A DNA stretch of 64,000 bases, from contig NZ_JAAKZG010000012.1 of the NCBI RefSeq assembly GCF_011045115.1, forward strand, positions 62,001 to 126,000, in the 5' to 3' direction. This DNA comes from Mesorhizobium zhangyense (GTDB lineage Bacteria > Pseudomonadota > Alphaproteobacteria > Rhizobiales > Rhizobiaceae). The notes beneath the pieces are model-generated. The model saw nothing but the letters and a program-made list of their open reading frames with translations. It did no database searches and had not been told where the DNA came from. Shown one piece after another: positions 41,653-49,399 of the stretch. The position numbers and the translations under genes are program-made. Position 1 is the first letter of the stretch. Every line of letters begins with the position of its first letter.

Positions 41653-41805
41653 TTGCGCGGTTCAAATTTGTGTTTCGCGGCAGGGTGTCAGCGCAACAAA
41701 GTGTGACCGAATTTGCCTCATGATGACCCCTCTCCTGCCTTCAAGAAGCCGTCACCTGCTTCCTATATAGTGGCTTCAGAGTAGCCTTATAGGAGGACAG
41801 TCGAG

Positions 41806-42015
41806 ATGAACTCCGAACCTGAAAACCAGATTGAAATACTGCTTTCGCGCCGCGAAGGCAGCTCGATCGTCGATGGCCTGTTTGCCTTGCCCGCCCAGGT
41901 TTCCACCGGCGAGCAGACGAACGAATGGGACCGCGCTGTCAACAGCCGGCTCGAGGCGGTTCTGGCAAATCAGCTGCGTTCGCTCATCGGCAAGGACCAG
42001 CGCAACGCGGCCTGA
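41806..42015 (+). CDS. Small 69-aa unknown protein
   Basis: 69-aa acidic soluble protein (MNSEPENQIEILLSRREG at the start; LEAVLANQLRSLIG near the end) with amphipathic helices. AGGAGG lies nine bases before the ATG, so it is probably translated. It is convergent with the CdhR-like regulator, whose stop is only 9 bases away, and 153 bases after the GNAT gene. No family recognised. Confidence 0.6.
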   Translation: MNSEPENQIEILLSRREGSSIVDGLFALPAQVSTGEQTNEWDRAVNSRLEAVLANQLRSLIGKDQRNAA

Positions 42016-42024
42016 CCGCTCCGT

Positions 42025-43005
42025 CTAGCGCCGCCTCACTTTGACCGGCGCTTCCCCAAATGCATGCGAGAAACTTCTGGAAAATGCCGCCGGCGATGAG
42101 AAGCCGGTGCGCGTGGCGATGTCCGCCATGGAAACCTGCGTGTCGGCGACCAGCCGGCGCGCCGCGGCGAGGCGCAGCCTGAGATAATAGGCACCCGGCG
42201 TCTCGCCGATCGACTTGCGGAAAATGCTCTCCAGCGTACGCGGCGTTACGCCGGCGCGTCTGGCGATGGCCGCGACCGTCAATGGCTGGTCGATATGCGC
42301 CTCCATCAGGCGGATCGCCTGGGCGAGGCGTGGGTCATAGCCGTCGAGCCGGCCGAGCGAGACGAGCGGCTGCGCATCCGTTGCGGCGCGCGCCTGATCG
42401 TAGATGAAGACACTCGCCACATCGAGCGCCACCGCCATGCCGAGGCGCGAGCGGATGAGGTGCAGCATCAGGTCGAAGGTGGGTGATGCGCCGCCGCTGG
42501 TGAAGACCGGGCCGTCGATGACGTAGCGGTCCGGCCGCACGTCGACGCCGGGGAAGGCTTGCGCGAAATCCTCCATGTCTTCCCAATGCGTGGTTGCGGC
42601 GCGGCCTTCCAGCAATCCCGCCCGCGCGACAAGCCATGTGCCGGCTTCGATGCCGCCGATGGCCTGCGCCGACCGCGCGGTGCGTCGCAACGCGGCCAGG
42701 AGGGCGGGTGTGCCTTGCGTCTTGGTGCCGAAGCCGCCGACGATTGCCAGCACATCGGTTTTTTCATTGGCATCGAAGCGGCTGCTGACTGCAACGGGGA
42801 GACCGGATGTGGTGATGGGTGCTTCTCCGTCGATCGATACGATCTTCCAGTCGAAAAGCGTTTCGCCCGAAACGCGGTTGGCAGCGCGCAGCGGGTCGAT
42901 TGCCGAGGCCACGCACATGATGGACGAACCGGAGAAAACCAGAAGCGTCACCTTGAGGGCTGAACGGTCCGGCAGAAAGATCGAGGGCTTTTCGCTTTTC
43001 ATCAA
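42025..43005 (-). CDS. cdhR: CdhR-like AraC/GlxA-family regulator of carnitine catabolism
   Basis: 326-aa regulator with an N-terminal DJ-1/PfpI (GATase1-like) domain (about 15-190; GFGTKTQGTPALLAALRR and GGIEAGTWLVARAGLL) and a C-terminal AraC helix-turn-helix (about 220-320; LTVAAIARRAGVTPRTLESI and ADIATRTGFSSPAAFSRSFS). Members of this GlxA group include CdhR, the activator of carnitine dehydrogenase operons. It is divergent from, and 77 bases away from, the BKACE and carnitine dehydrogenase genes, so it most likely activates them in response to carnitine. The assignment of ligand is by context. Confidence 0.85.
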   Translation of the reverse strand: MMKSEKPSIFLPDRSALKVTLLVFSGSSIMCVASAIDPLRAANRVSGETLFDWKIVSIDGEAPITTSGLPVAVSSRFDANEKTDVLAIVGGFGTKTQGTPALLAALRRTARSAQAIGGIEAGTWLVARAGLLEGRAATTHWEDMEDFAQAFPGVDVRPDRYVIDGPVFTSGGASPTFDLMLHLIRSRLGMAVALDVASVFIYDQARAATDAQPLVSLGRLDGYDPRLAQAIRLMEAHIDQPLTVAAIARRAGVTPRTLESIFRKSIGETPGAYYLRLRLAAARRLVADTQVSMADIATRTGFSSPAAFSRSFSHAFGEAPVKVRRR

Positions 43006-43082
43006 TCATACTTCGTAAAGTGCAAAGCAGTTTCCGGCAAGTCAGGCATTGTTGTCGCCTGTTTCGATTGGGAGAGAGTTCG
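43006..43082. promoter_or_regulatory. Divergent cdhR/BKACE promoter region
   Basis: 77 bases between the divergent regulator and the carnitine operon. It contains a short inverted repeat CAGGC-9-GCCTG (43043-43061) that could be part of an AraC-type binding site. No convincing -35/-10 pair; GGGAGAG directly before 43083 is the ribosome-binding site of the BKACE gene. Confidence 0.4.
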
Positions 43083-44018
43083 ATGCCGCTTGAGATGAAC
43101 CGCGAGGTTTTCATTACCTGTGCCGTGACCGGGTCCGGCGGCTCGCAGGACCGCAGCCCGCATGTGCCGCGCTCTCCCAAGCAGATCGCCGATTCGGCGA
43201 TCGACGCGGCAAAGGCTGGAGCCGCGATCGTCCATTGCCATGTGCGTGACCCCGAAACCGGCAAGCCGCGCCGCGACGTTCACCTCTACCGCGAGGTCAC
43301 CGAGCGCATTCGGGATGCCAATGTCGATGTCGTGCTGAACCTCACCGCCGGCATGGGCGGCGACATGGTGTTCGGCTCGACCGAGCAGCCGCTGCCGCTG
43401 AAGACGCAGGGCACCGACATGGCCGGCGCCAGCGAGCGTGTCGAGCATGTGCGCCAGTGCCTGCCGGAGATCTGCACGCTCGACTGCGGCACCATGAATT
43501 TCGCCGAAGCCGATTATGTCATGACCAACACTCCCGGCATGCTGCGCGCCATGGGCAGCATGATGACGGCGATGGGCGTCAAGCCGGAGATCGAAGCGTT
43601 CGACACCGGGCATCTCTGGCTTGCCAAGGAATTGGTGAAGGAAGGCGTTCTGAAGCCGGACGCACTCGTGCAATTGTGCATGGGCGTGCCGTGGGGCGCG
43701 CCGGACGACCTCAACACCTTCATGGCCATGGTCAATAACGTCCCGTCGACGTGGAACTGGTCGGCCTTTTCCATCGGGCGAAACCAGATGGCCTATGCCG
43801 CCGCTGCCGTGCTTGCCGGCGGCAATGTCCGCGTCGGGCTTGAGGACAATCTCTGGCTCGACAAGGGCGTGCTCGCAACCAATGCGCAGCTGGTCGAGCG
43901 AGCCGTCACGGTCGTTTCCAACATGGGTGCGCGCATCATCGGGCCGGAGGAAGTGCGCAAGAAGCTGAACCTGACCAAGCGCGCACCCATCAGCCAGAAA
44001 GCCGGAGCATCCGCATGA
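43083..44018 (+). CDS. BKACE (DUF849) 3-keto acid cleavage enzyme, dehydrocarnitine type
   Basis: 311-aa beta-keto acid cleavage enzyme that, with acetyl-CoA, would split 3-dehydrocarnitine into betainyl-CoA and acetoacetate. The TIM-barrel starts with FITCAVTGSGGSQDRSPHVP (about 10-29), the zinc-binding H-x-H is in AAIVHCHVRDPETGKPRR, and ICTLDCGTMNFAE and PEIEAFDTGHLWLAKELV are typical of the family. The start at 43083 (MPLEMNREVF) has GGGAG upstream. Its stop overlaps the carnitine dehydrogenase start by ATGA. Family secure; the dehydrocarnitine substrate is inferred from the neighbour. Confidence 0.9.
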   Translation: MPLEMNREVFITCAVTGSGGSQDRSPHVPRSPKQIADSAIDAAKAGAAIVHCHVRDPETGKPRRDVHLYREVTERIRDANVDVVLNLTAGMGGDMVFGSTEQPLPLKTQGTDMAGASERVEHVRQCLPEICTLDCGTMNFAEADYVMTNTPGMLRAMGSMMTAMGVKPEIEAFDTGHLWLAKELVKEGVLKPDALVQLCMGVPWGAPDDLNTFMAMVNNVPSTWNWSAFSIGRNQMAYAAAAVLAGGNVRVGLEDNLWLDKGVLATNAQLVERAVTVVSNMGARIIGPEEVRKKLNLTKRAPISQKAGASA

Positions 44019-45112
44019 GCATTGTCAGCAAGGCCGCCGCCATCGGTGGCGGGGTCATCGGCGCCGGCTGGGTCGCCCGCCTGCTTCTGAACGGCATCGA
44101 CGTTTCGATCTACGATCCCGACCCGGAGGCTTCGCGCAAGGTCAGCGAAGTGATGAAGGGCGCGCGCCGCGCTTATAAACAGATGGTGCCCGGTGGCCTG
44201 CCCAAGGAAGGCAAGCTGACCTTTGCCAAGACCATCGCGGAGGCCGTGCACGACGTCGATTTCATCCAGGAAAGCGTGCCGGAAAGGCTCGACCTGAAGC
44301 ATCGCGTGCTGGCCGAAATCGACCTGCACGCGCCGGCCAACGCCATCGTCGGCTCGTCCACCTCCGGCATCAAGCCCACCGACATGCAGGTGGCGATGAA
44401 AAAGCACCCGGAGCGGCTGGTCGTCGGTCACCCGTTCAACCCGGTCTATCTCCTGCCATTGGTCGAGATCGTCGGTGGCGAACAGACTTTTCCGGAAGCC
44501 ATCGAGGTCGCCAAGGAAATCTACGCCTCGATCGGCATGAAGCCGGTGGTGATCCGCAAGGAGATCGAGGCTTTCGTTGGCGATCGCCTGCTCGAAGCGG
44601 CCTGGCGCGAAGCGCTGTGGCTGATCAAGGACGGCATCTGCACGGTCGAGGAACTCGACGACATCATGCGCTATTCCTTCGGCTTGCGATGGGCGCAGAT
44701 GGGCATGTTCCAGGTCTACCGCGTTGCCGGCGGCGAGGCCGGCATGCGCCACTTCATGGCCCAGTTCGGCCCCTGCCTGAAATGGCCGTGGACGAAGCTG
44801 ATGGATGTGCCGGAATTCAACGACGAACTGGTCGACCTCATCGCCACGCAGTCGGACGACCAGTCCGACAAATGGTCGATCCGCGAACTCGAAAAGATCC
44901 GCGACGACAATCTCGTCGCCATCATGGAAGCCCTTTCGAAGCAGAACAAGGGCAAGGGCTGGGGCGCCGGGGAGTTGCACAACGACTACACAAAGCAGCT
45001 AGCCAAGCTTGCGGCCAAGAAGCCCAAGGCGTCGAAATCGGCAGAAAAGGCCAAGGCAACCAAAGCGGTGAAAGCCAAGGCCGAGAAGCCGAAGAAAAAG
45101 AAGAAGGGCTAA
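44015..45112 (+). CDS. L-carnitine 3-dehydrogenase with Lys-rich C-terminal tail
   Basis: 365-aa enzyme of the 3-hydroxyacyl-CoA dehydrogenase fold that oxidises L-carnitine to 3-dehydrocarnitine with NAD+. The N-terminal Rossmann motif is AAIGGGVIGAGW (about 8-19), followed by FIQESVPERLDLKHRVLAEI, SSTSGIKPTDMQ, VVGHPFNPVYLLPLVEIVGG (about 129-148) and the carnitine-specific F-G-L-R-W-A-Q-M-G. After about residue 325 the protein ends in a Lys/Ala-rich tail (PKASKSAEKAKATKAVKAKA), replacing the C-terminal thioesterase domain that many carnitine dehydrogenases carry. So a separate betainyl-CoA thioesterase is needed. Second gene of the operon. Confidence 0.9.
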   Translation: MSIVSKAAAIGGGVIGAGWVARLLLNGIDVSIYDPDPEASRKVSEVMKGARRAYKQMVPGGLPKEGKLTFAKTIAEAVHDVDFIQESVPERLDLKHRVLAEIDLHAPANAIVGSSTSGIKPTDMQVAMKKHPERLVVGHPFNPVYLLPLVEIVGGEQTFPEAIEVAKEIYASIGMKPVVIRKEIEAFVGDRLLEAAWREALWLIKDGICTVEELDDIMRYSFGLRWAQMGMFQVYRVAGGEAGMRHFMAQFGPCLKWPWTKLMDVPEFNDELVDLIATQSDDQSDKWSIRELEKIRDDNLVAIMEALSKQNKGKGWGAGELHNDYTKQLAKLAAKKPKASKSAEKAKATKAVKAKAEKPKKKKKG

Positions 45113-45115
45113 GCC

Positions 45116-46279
45116 ATGGATTTCGGCCTTTCCGAAGAGCAGCGCCTGATCGTCGACACGACGAGGGCCTTTGTCGAAAACGAGCTCTATCCGCATGAAG
45201 CGGAGGTGGAGCGCACCGGCCATTTGCGCCGCGACCTGATCGAGGCGTTGAAGGCCAAGGCGATCGAAGCCGGGCTTTACGCCGCCAACATGCCGGCCGA
45301 TGTTGGCGGGGCGGGGCTCGATACGGTGACATGGCTGCTCTACGAAAAGGAGCTTGGCCGCGCCAACTATGCGCTGCACTGGACCTGCGTGGCGCGGCCT
45401 TCCAACATCCTGCTCGCCGGCACGCCCGAGCAGCGCGAGAAATATCTGTTTCCCTGCATTCGCGGCGAAAAATCCGACTGCCTCGCCATGACCGAGCCGG
45501 GCGCGGGCTCCGACCTGCGCGGCATGAAGGCAACCGCCGTGCAGGACGACGACGATTGGGTGCTCAATGGCACCAAACATTTCATCAGCCACGCTGACAT
45601 TGCCGATTTCGCCATCGTCTTCATGGCTTCCGGCGAGGAAGATTCTTCCCGCGGCAAGCGCAAGAAGATTACCGCCTTCTTCGTCGACAAGGGCACCAAG
45701 GGTTTCACCGTGCGCGACGGCTACCGCAATGTCTCGCATCGCGGCTACACCAATTCGGTGCTGGAGTTCGACGACTGCCGCCTGCCCAAGGAGCAGGTTC
45801 TGGGCGAAGTCCATAAAGGCTTCGAGGTCGCCAATAGCTGGCTTGGCGCGACCCGCCTGCAAGTCGGCGCGACCTGCCTCGGCCGGGCGGAACGGGCTTT
45901 GCAGCATGCCATCGAATATGCCGCCCAGCGCGAACAGTTCGGCCAGCAGATCGGCAAGTTCCAGGGTGTGTCGTTCAAGCTCGCCGACATGGCGACCGAG
46001 CTGAAGGCGGCCGACCTGATGGTGTTCGAAGCTGGCTGGAAATACGACCAGGGCACCGTCACGGATCAGGATATGGCGATGGCCAAGCTCAAGGCGACGG
46101 AGGTTCTTGCTTTCGTCGCCGATGAGGCGATCCAGATCCACGGCGGCATGGGCCTGATGGACGACCTGCCGCTGGAGCGCATCTGGCGCGACGCCCGCGT
46201 CGAACGCATCTGGGAAGGCACGTCCGAGATTCAGCGGCATATCATTTCGCGAGCGCTTCTGCGCGCAGTCGGCGGGTAA
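45116..46279 (+). CDS. Acyl-CoA dehydrogenase, candidate gamma-butyrobetainyl-CoA dehydrogenase
   Basis: 387-aa FAD-dependent acyl-CoA dehydrogenase. Signatures: L-A-M-T-E-P-G-A-G-S-D-L-R (about 123-135), GYTNSVLEFDDCRLP, the GRAERALQHAIEYAAQREQF block, IQIHGGMGLMDDLPLERIWR and the catalytic-base region VERIWEGTSEIQR with Glu near residue 368. Placed between carnitine dehydrogenase and CaiD-like hydratase, it most plausibly oxidises gamma-butyrobetainyl-CoA to crotonobetainyl-CoA, giving a route from gamma-butyrobetaine to carnitine. That substrate is inferred; general fatty acyl-CoA oxidation is the alternative. Starts 3 bases after the previous stop. Confidence 0.88.
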   Translation: MDFGLSEEQRLIVDTTRAFVENELYPHEAEVERTGHLRRDLIEALKAKAIEAGLYAANMPADVGGAGLDTVTWLLYEKELGRANYALHWTCVARPSNILLAGTPEQREKYLFPCIRGEKSDCLAMTEPGAGSDLRGMKATAVQDDDDWVLNGTKHFISHADIADFAIVFMASGEEDSSRGKRKKITAFFVDKGTKGFTVRDGYRNVSHRGYTNSVLEFDDCRLPKEQVLGEVHKGFEVANSWLGATRLQVGATCLGRAERALQHAIEYAAQREQFGQQIGKFQGVSFKLADMATELKAADLMVFEAGWKYDQGTVTDQDMAMAKLKATEVLAFVADEAIQIHGGMGLMDDLPLERIWRDARVERIWEGTSEIQRHIISRALLRAVGG

Positions 46280-46281
46280 CC

Positions 46282-48609
46282 ATGCTGCGTCTCGAACGTC
46301 TCCTTCGTCCCAAATCCATCGCCGTGATCGGTGGTGGAGCGTTTGCTCCCAATGTCGTGAGGCAGTCGCTCAAGATGGGCTTTGCCGGTGATGTCTGGCC
46401 CGTCCATCCGAAGCGGGACGAGGTCGCGGGTGTAAAAGCCTATCGCTCCGTCAGCGACCTGCCGGGCGCTCCGGACGCGGTGTTCATCGGCGTCAACCGC
46501 TTCGCCACGATAGACATCGTGCGCGAGCTTGCGCAGCTCGGCGCAGGCGGCGCGATCTGCTTTGCCGCCGGCTTTCTCGAGGCAGGCGCCGACGATGAGG
46601 ACGGCGAACGGCTTCAGGCCGAACTGATCGAGGCAGCAGGTACCATGCCCGTCATCGGGCCGAACTGTTATGGCCTGATCAACTATGCCGACGGCGCGCT
46701 TCTGTGGCCGGACCAGCATGGCGGGCAGCGCCTGGAGCCGGGCACCCGGGGTGCTGCAATCATCACGCAGTCGTCCAACATCGCCTGCAACCTGACCATG
46801 CAGCAGCGCGGCCTGCCGATCGCCTTCCTGATGACGGCGGGCAACCAGGCGCAGACGGGCTTGTCCGAAATGGCGCTCGGCCTGATCGAGGATGAGCGCG
46901 TTTCCTGCCTCGGCCTCCATATCGAAGGCTTCGACAAGGTCGATGGGTTCGAACGCCTTGCCGCGCGGGCGCGAGAACTGAAAAAGCCGATAGTTGCCAT
47001 GAAGGTCGGGCGTTCCGAACAGGCGCGGGCAGCGACCATTTCGCATACGGCCTCGCTCGCGGGATCGGACGCTGCGTCCGACGCCTTCCTGAAACGCCTC
47101 GGCATTGCACGGGTCAATTCGATCCCGTCCTTCCTCGAGACGCTGAAGCTGCTGCACGCATTCGGGCCGCTTGCGGGCGGCACGCTGTCATCCATGAGCT
47201 GTTCGGGCGGCGAGGCGTCGGTGATGGCCGACAGCGCCGAGGGCCGCAAGGTGCGCTTCCCGGCATTGGGCGAAGAGCACTGGGCGCGTGTGAAATCGAC
47301 GCTCGGCTCCTTCGTAGCGGTGGCCAACCCGCTCGACTATCACACCTTCATCTGGAACGATGAGCCGGCGATGACGGCGACCTTCACCGCCATGGTGTCG
47401 GGCGGTTTCGACCTCAACATGCTGGTGCTGGATTTCCCGCGCAACGATCGTTGCTCGGATGCCGACTGGTGGCCGACGGTGCGGGCCTTCGAGGCCGCGT
47501 TGAAGTCTAACAATGCGCGTGGCGCGGTCGTTGCTTCGATGCTCGAGAACCTGACCGAGGCGCATGCCGCGGAACTGTTCCGGCGCGGTATCGTGCCCTT
47601 GCAGGGCATTGTTGAAGCGATGGATGCGGCTGAGGCGGCTGCGTTTATTGGAGAGGCTTGGCGGCGGCCCTCCCCCCTTGAGGGGGAGGTGTCCGCGAAG
47701 CGGACGGAGGGGGTAGCCTCAGAAGGCACCGCCACTAGGTCGCGCGCTTCATCGGCGACCCCACCCGGCGGGGCCCGGCCCTCCGCTATGGCTCCGGGCG
47801 TTCCTCACCCCCTCAAGGGGGAGGGGAACACCCCCGACGAGGCAGAGGCCAAAGCACTGCTGCGCAAGGCCGGCCTTGCCGTTCCGCAGGGCGCGCGCGC
47901 AGGGAGCGTTGCCGAAGCGGTTGAAGCCGCCGAAAAGCTCGGCTTCCCCGTCGCCCTGAAAGCGCTTGGCGTTGCCCACAAGAGCGAGCTTGGCGCGGTC
48001 AGGCTCAATCTCAAATCCGCCGACGATGTCCGCAGCGCCGGCGAGGCGCTGCTTCCGCTTGGAACCGGCCTCTATGTCGAGCGCATGGTCGAGGGCGGGG
48101 TCGCCGAATTGATCGTCGGCGTTACCCGAGATGAACTCTTCGGCCCAGTGATGACGGTCGGCACGGGCGGTGTTCTGGTCGAGCTTCTGAAGGACAGCGC
48201 GACGCTGCTGCTGCCAGCCTCGCGCGCCGAGATAGAGACCGCGCTGCGCGGCCTGAGGATGTTCCCGCTGCTCGACGGCTATCGCGACAGACCCAGGTCC
48301 GATATTTCGGCGGCCATCGACGCCATCCTTGCCATTGCGGATTTCGTTCTTGAAGAGGCCGACGCGATCGAGGAACTCGATATCAATCCACTCATCGTCT
48401 GCGGGGAGGGCAAGGGCGCGTGGATTGCCGATGTGCTGCTCGTCACATCCTCGCCCCTCAAGGGGGAGGTGGCCGCGCAGTGGGCGGAGGGGGTTACCTC
48501 AGAAGACACTGCCACGCCGTCGCGCACTGCCGCGGCGACCTCACCCGAACGGACTTTGTCCAGCCACCCTCCCCTCAAGGGGGAGGGGGCAGTCAGCGCA
48601 GGAGAGTAA
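46282..48609 (+). CDS. NDP-forming acyl-CoA synthetase with two in-frame repeat insertions
   Basis: 775-aa acyl-CoA synthetase of the ADP/NDP-forming type: CoA-binding Rossmann domain (LLRPKSIAVIGGG, residues 6-18), succinyl-CoA-synthetase-like ligase domain with the phospho-histidine region around ATISHTASLAGSDAASDAF, and a C-terminal ATP-grasp domain (about 517-720; ALGVAHKSELGAVRLNL, AIEELDINPLIV). It would activate gamma-butyrobetaine, crotonobetaine or carnitine. Two stretches do not belong to the enzyme: residues about 463-515, in the linker before ATP-grasp, and about 724-770 at the very C-terminus, both translated palindromic repeats with related peptides. It starts 2 bases after the dehydrogenase and ends 2 bases before caiD. 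Confidence 0.88.
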   Translation: MLRLERLLRPKSIAVIGGGAFAPNVVRQSLKMGFAGDVWPVHPKRDEVAGVKAYRSVSDLPGAPDAVFIGVNRFATIDIVRELAQLGAGGAICFAAGFLEAGADDEDGERLQAELIEAAGTMPVIGPNCYGLINYADGALLWPDQHGGQRLEPGTRGAAIITQSSNIACNLTMQQRGLPIAFLMTAGNQAQTGLSEMALGLIEDERVSCLGLHIEGFDKVDGFERLAARARELKKPIVAMKVGRSEQARAATISHTASLAGSDAASDAFLKRLGIARVNSIPSFLETLKLLHAFGPLAGGTLSSMSCSGGEASVMADSAEGRKVRFPALGEEHWARVKSTLGSFVAVANPLDYHTFIWNDEPAMTATFTAMVSGGFDLNMLVLDFPRNDRCSDADWWPTVRAFEAALKSNNARGAVVASMLENLTEAHAAELFRRGIVPLQGIVEAMDAAEAAAFIGEAWRRPSPLEGEVSAKRTEGVASEGTATRSRASSATPPGGARPSAMAPGVPHPLKGEGNTPDEAEAKALLRKAGLAVPQGARAGSVAEAVEAAEKLGFPVALKALGVAHKSELGAVRLNLKSADDVRSAGEALLPLGTGLYVERMVEGGVAELIVGVTRDELFGPVMTVGTGGVLVELLKDSATLLLPASRAEIETALRGLRMFPLLDGYRDRPRSDISAAIDAILAIADFVLEEADAIEELDINPLIVCGEGKGAWIADVLLVTSSPLKGEVAAQWAEGVTSEDTATPSRTAAATSPERTLSSHPPLKGEGAVSAGE
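47668..47826. repeat. Palindromic repeat, copy 1, translated in-frame within CoA synthetase
   Basis: A 159-base GC-rich element bounded by hairpins (CCTCCCCCCTTGAGGGGGAGG at the start is 21 bases of palindrome, here described by position 47671-47690; CACCCCCTCAAGGGGGAGG at the end). It encodes PLEGEVSAKRTEGV and PHPLKGEG in the frame of the enclosing gene, with no stop and no frameshift (159 = 3 x 53). A related element lies at 48450-48589 in the same orientation and frame. Confidence 0.8.
48450..48589. repeat. Palindromic repeat, copy 2, at the 3' end of CoA synthetase
   Basis: A 140-base relative of the element at 47668: it begins CTCGCCCCTCAAGGGGGAGG, continues with a GCGGAGGGGGTTACCTCAGA segment also found in copy 1, and ends CCCCTCAAGGGGGAGGGGG. 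It encodes SPLKGEVAAQWAEGV and PPLKGEG, matching copy 1 peptides position for position. It forms the last 45 residues of the synthetase and extends almost to the caiD ribosome-binding site. Confidence 0.8.
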
Positions 48610-48611
48610 TC

Positions 48612-49394
48612 ATGTCCGACGTCGTAAAAACCCGTCGCGAGGGTGGAGTGTTCGAAGTCACGCTCGATCGGCCCAAGGCCAACGCCATCGACCTGGCAAC
48701 CTCGCGCCTGCTTGGCGAGACTTTTCGTGCCTTTCGCGATGACCCCGAACTGCGCGTCGCCATCGTGAAGACCGCCGGGGAAAAATTCTTCTCCGCTGGC
48801 TGGGATCTCAAGGCGGCAGCCGGCGGCGATGCGGTTGATGGCGATTATGGCGTCGGCGGTTTCGGCGGACTGCAGGAGTTGCGCGACATGAACAAGCCGG
48901 TGATCGCCTGCGTCAACGGCATGGCGGTGGGTGGCGGCTTCGAGCTGGCGCTGTCCTGTGATCTCATCTACGCCTCCGACCATTCCTCGTTTGCCCTGCC
49001 CGAAATCAAGGCTGGCACGCTGGCCGATGCCGCGACGATAAAGCTGCCGAAACGCATTCCCTATCACGTCGCCATGGACCTTCTGCTCACTGGGCGCTGG
49101 ATGGATGTGCAGGAGGCGCATCGCTGGGGGTTGGTCAACGAGGTGCTGCCCGCCGACAAGTTGGAGGATCGTGTCTGGGAAGTCGCACGGTTGCTCGCCG
49201 GCGGGCCGCCGCTGGTCTTCGCCTCGATCAAGGAGGTCGCGCGCCGGGCCGAGGCGATGGAGTTCCAGGACGCGATGAACTGGATCACCAAGCGCAAGTT
49301 CCGCACGGTCGATGAGCTCTACGCGTCGGAAGACAATATGGAAGGCTTCAAGGCCTTTGCCGAAAAGCGCGATCCCGTGTGGAAGGGCAAGTAA
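48612..49394 (+). CDS. caiD: Crotonase-family hydratase, CaiD-like carnitinyl-CoA dehydratase
   Basis: 260-aa crotonase-fold protein, nearly the length of CaiD (261 aa), which interconverts crotonobetainyl-CoA and carnitinyl-CoA. Seen: VTLDRPKANAIDLATSRLL (about 17-35), the oxyanion-hole segment KFFSAGWDLK and CVNGMAVGGGFELALSCDLI, SSFALPEIKAGTLADAATIK, LLLTGRWMDVQEAHRWGLVN typical of CaiD. Start at 48612 with GGAG; a longer in-frame opening reaches back into the repeat of the previous gene and is not real. Context (carnitine dehydrogenase, BKACE, CoA ligase) supports carnitine metabolism; generic enoyl-CoA hydratase is the alternative. Confidence 0.88.
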   Translation: MSDVVKTRREGGVFEVTLDRPKANAIDLATSRLLGETFRAFRDDPELRVAIVKTAGEKFFSAGWDLKAAAGGDAVDGDYGVGGFGGLQELRDMNKPVIACVNGMAVGGGFELALSCDLIYASDHSSFALPEIKAGTLADAATIKLPKRIPYHVAMDLLLTGRWMDVQEAHRWGLVNEVLPADKLEDRVWEVARLLAGGPPLVFASIKEVARRAEAMEFQDAMNWITKRKFRTVDELYASEDNMEGFKAFAEKRDPVWKGK

Positions 49395-49399
49395 GGCTC

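Noticed and set aside
48420..48611. Extended N-terminus for the CaiD-like protein
   Set aside because: The extra segment is the palindromic repeat of the preceding gene read in another frame; the ATG at 48612 has a good ribosome-binding site and family length.
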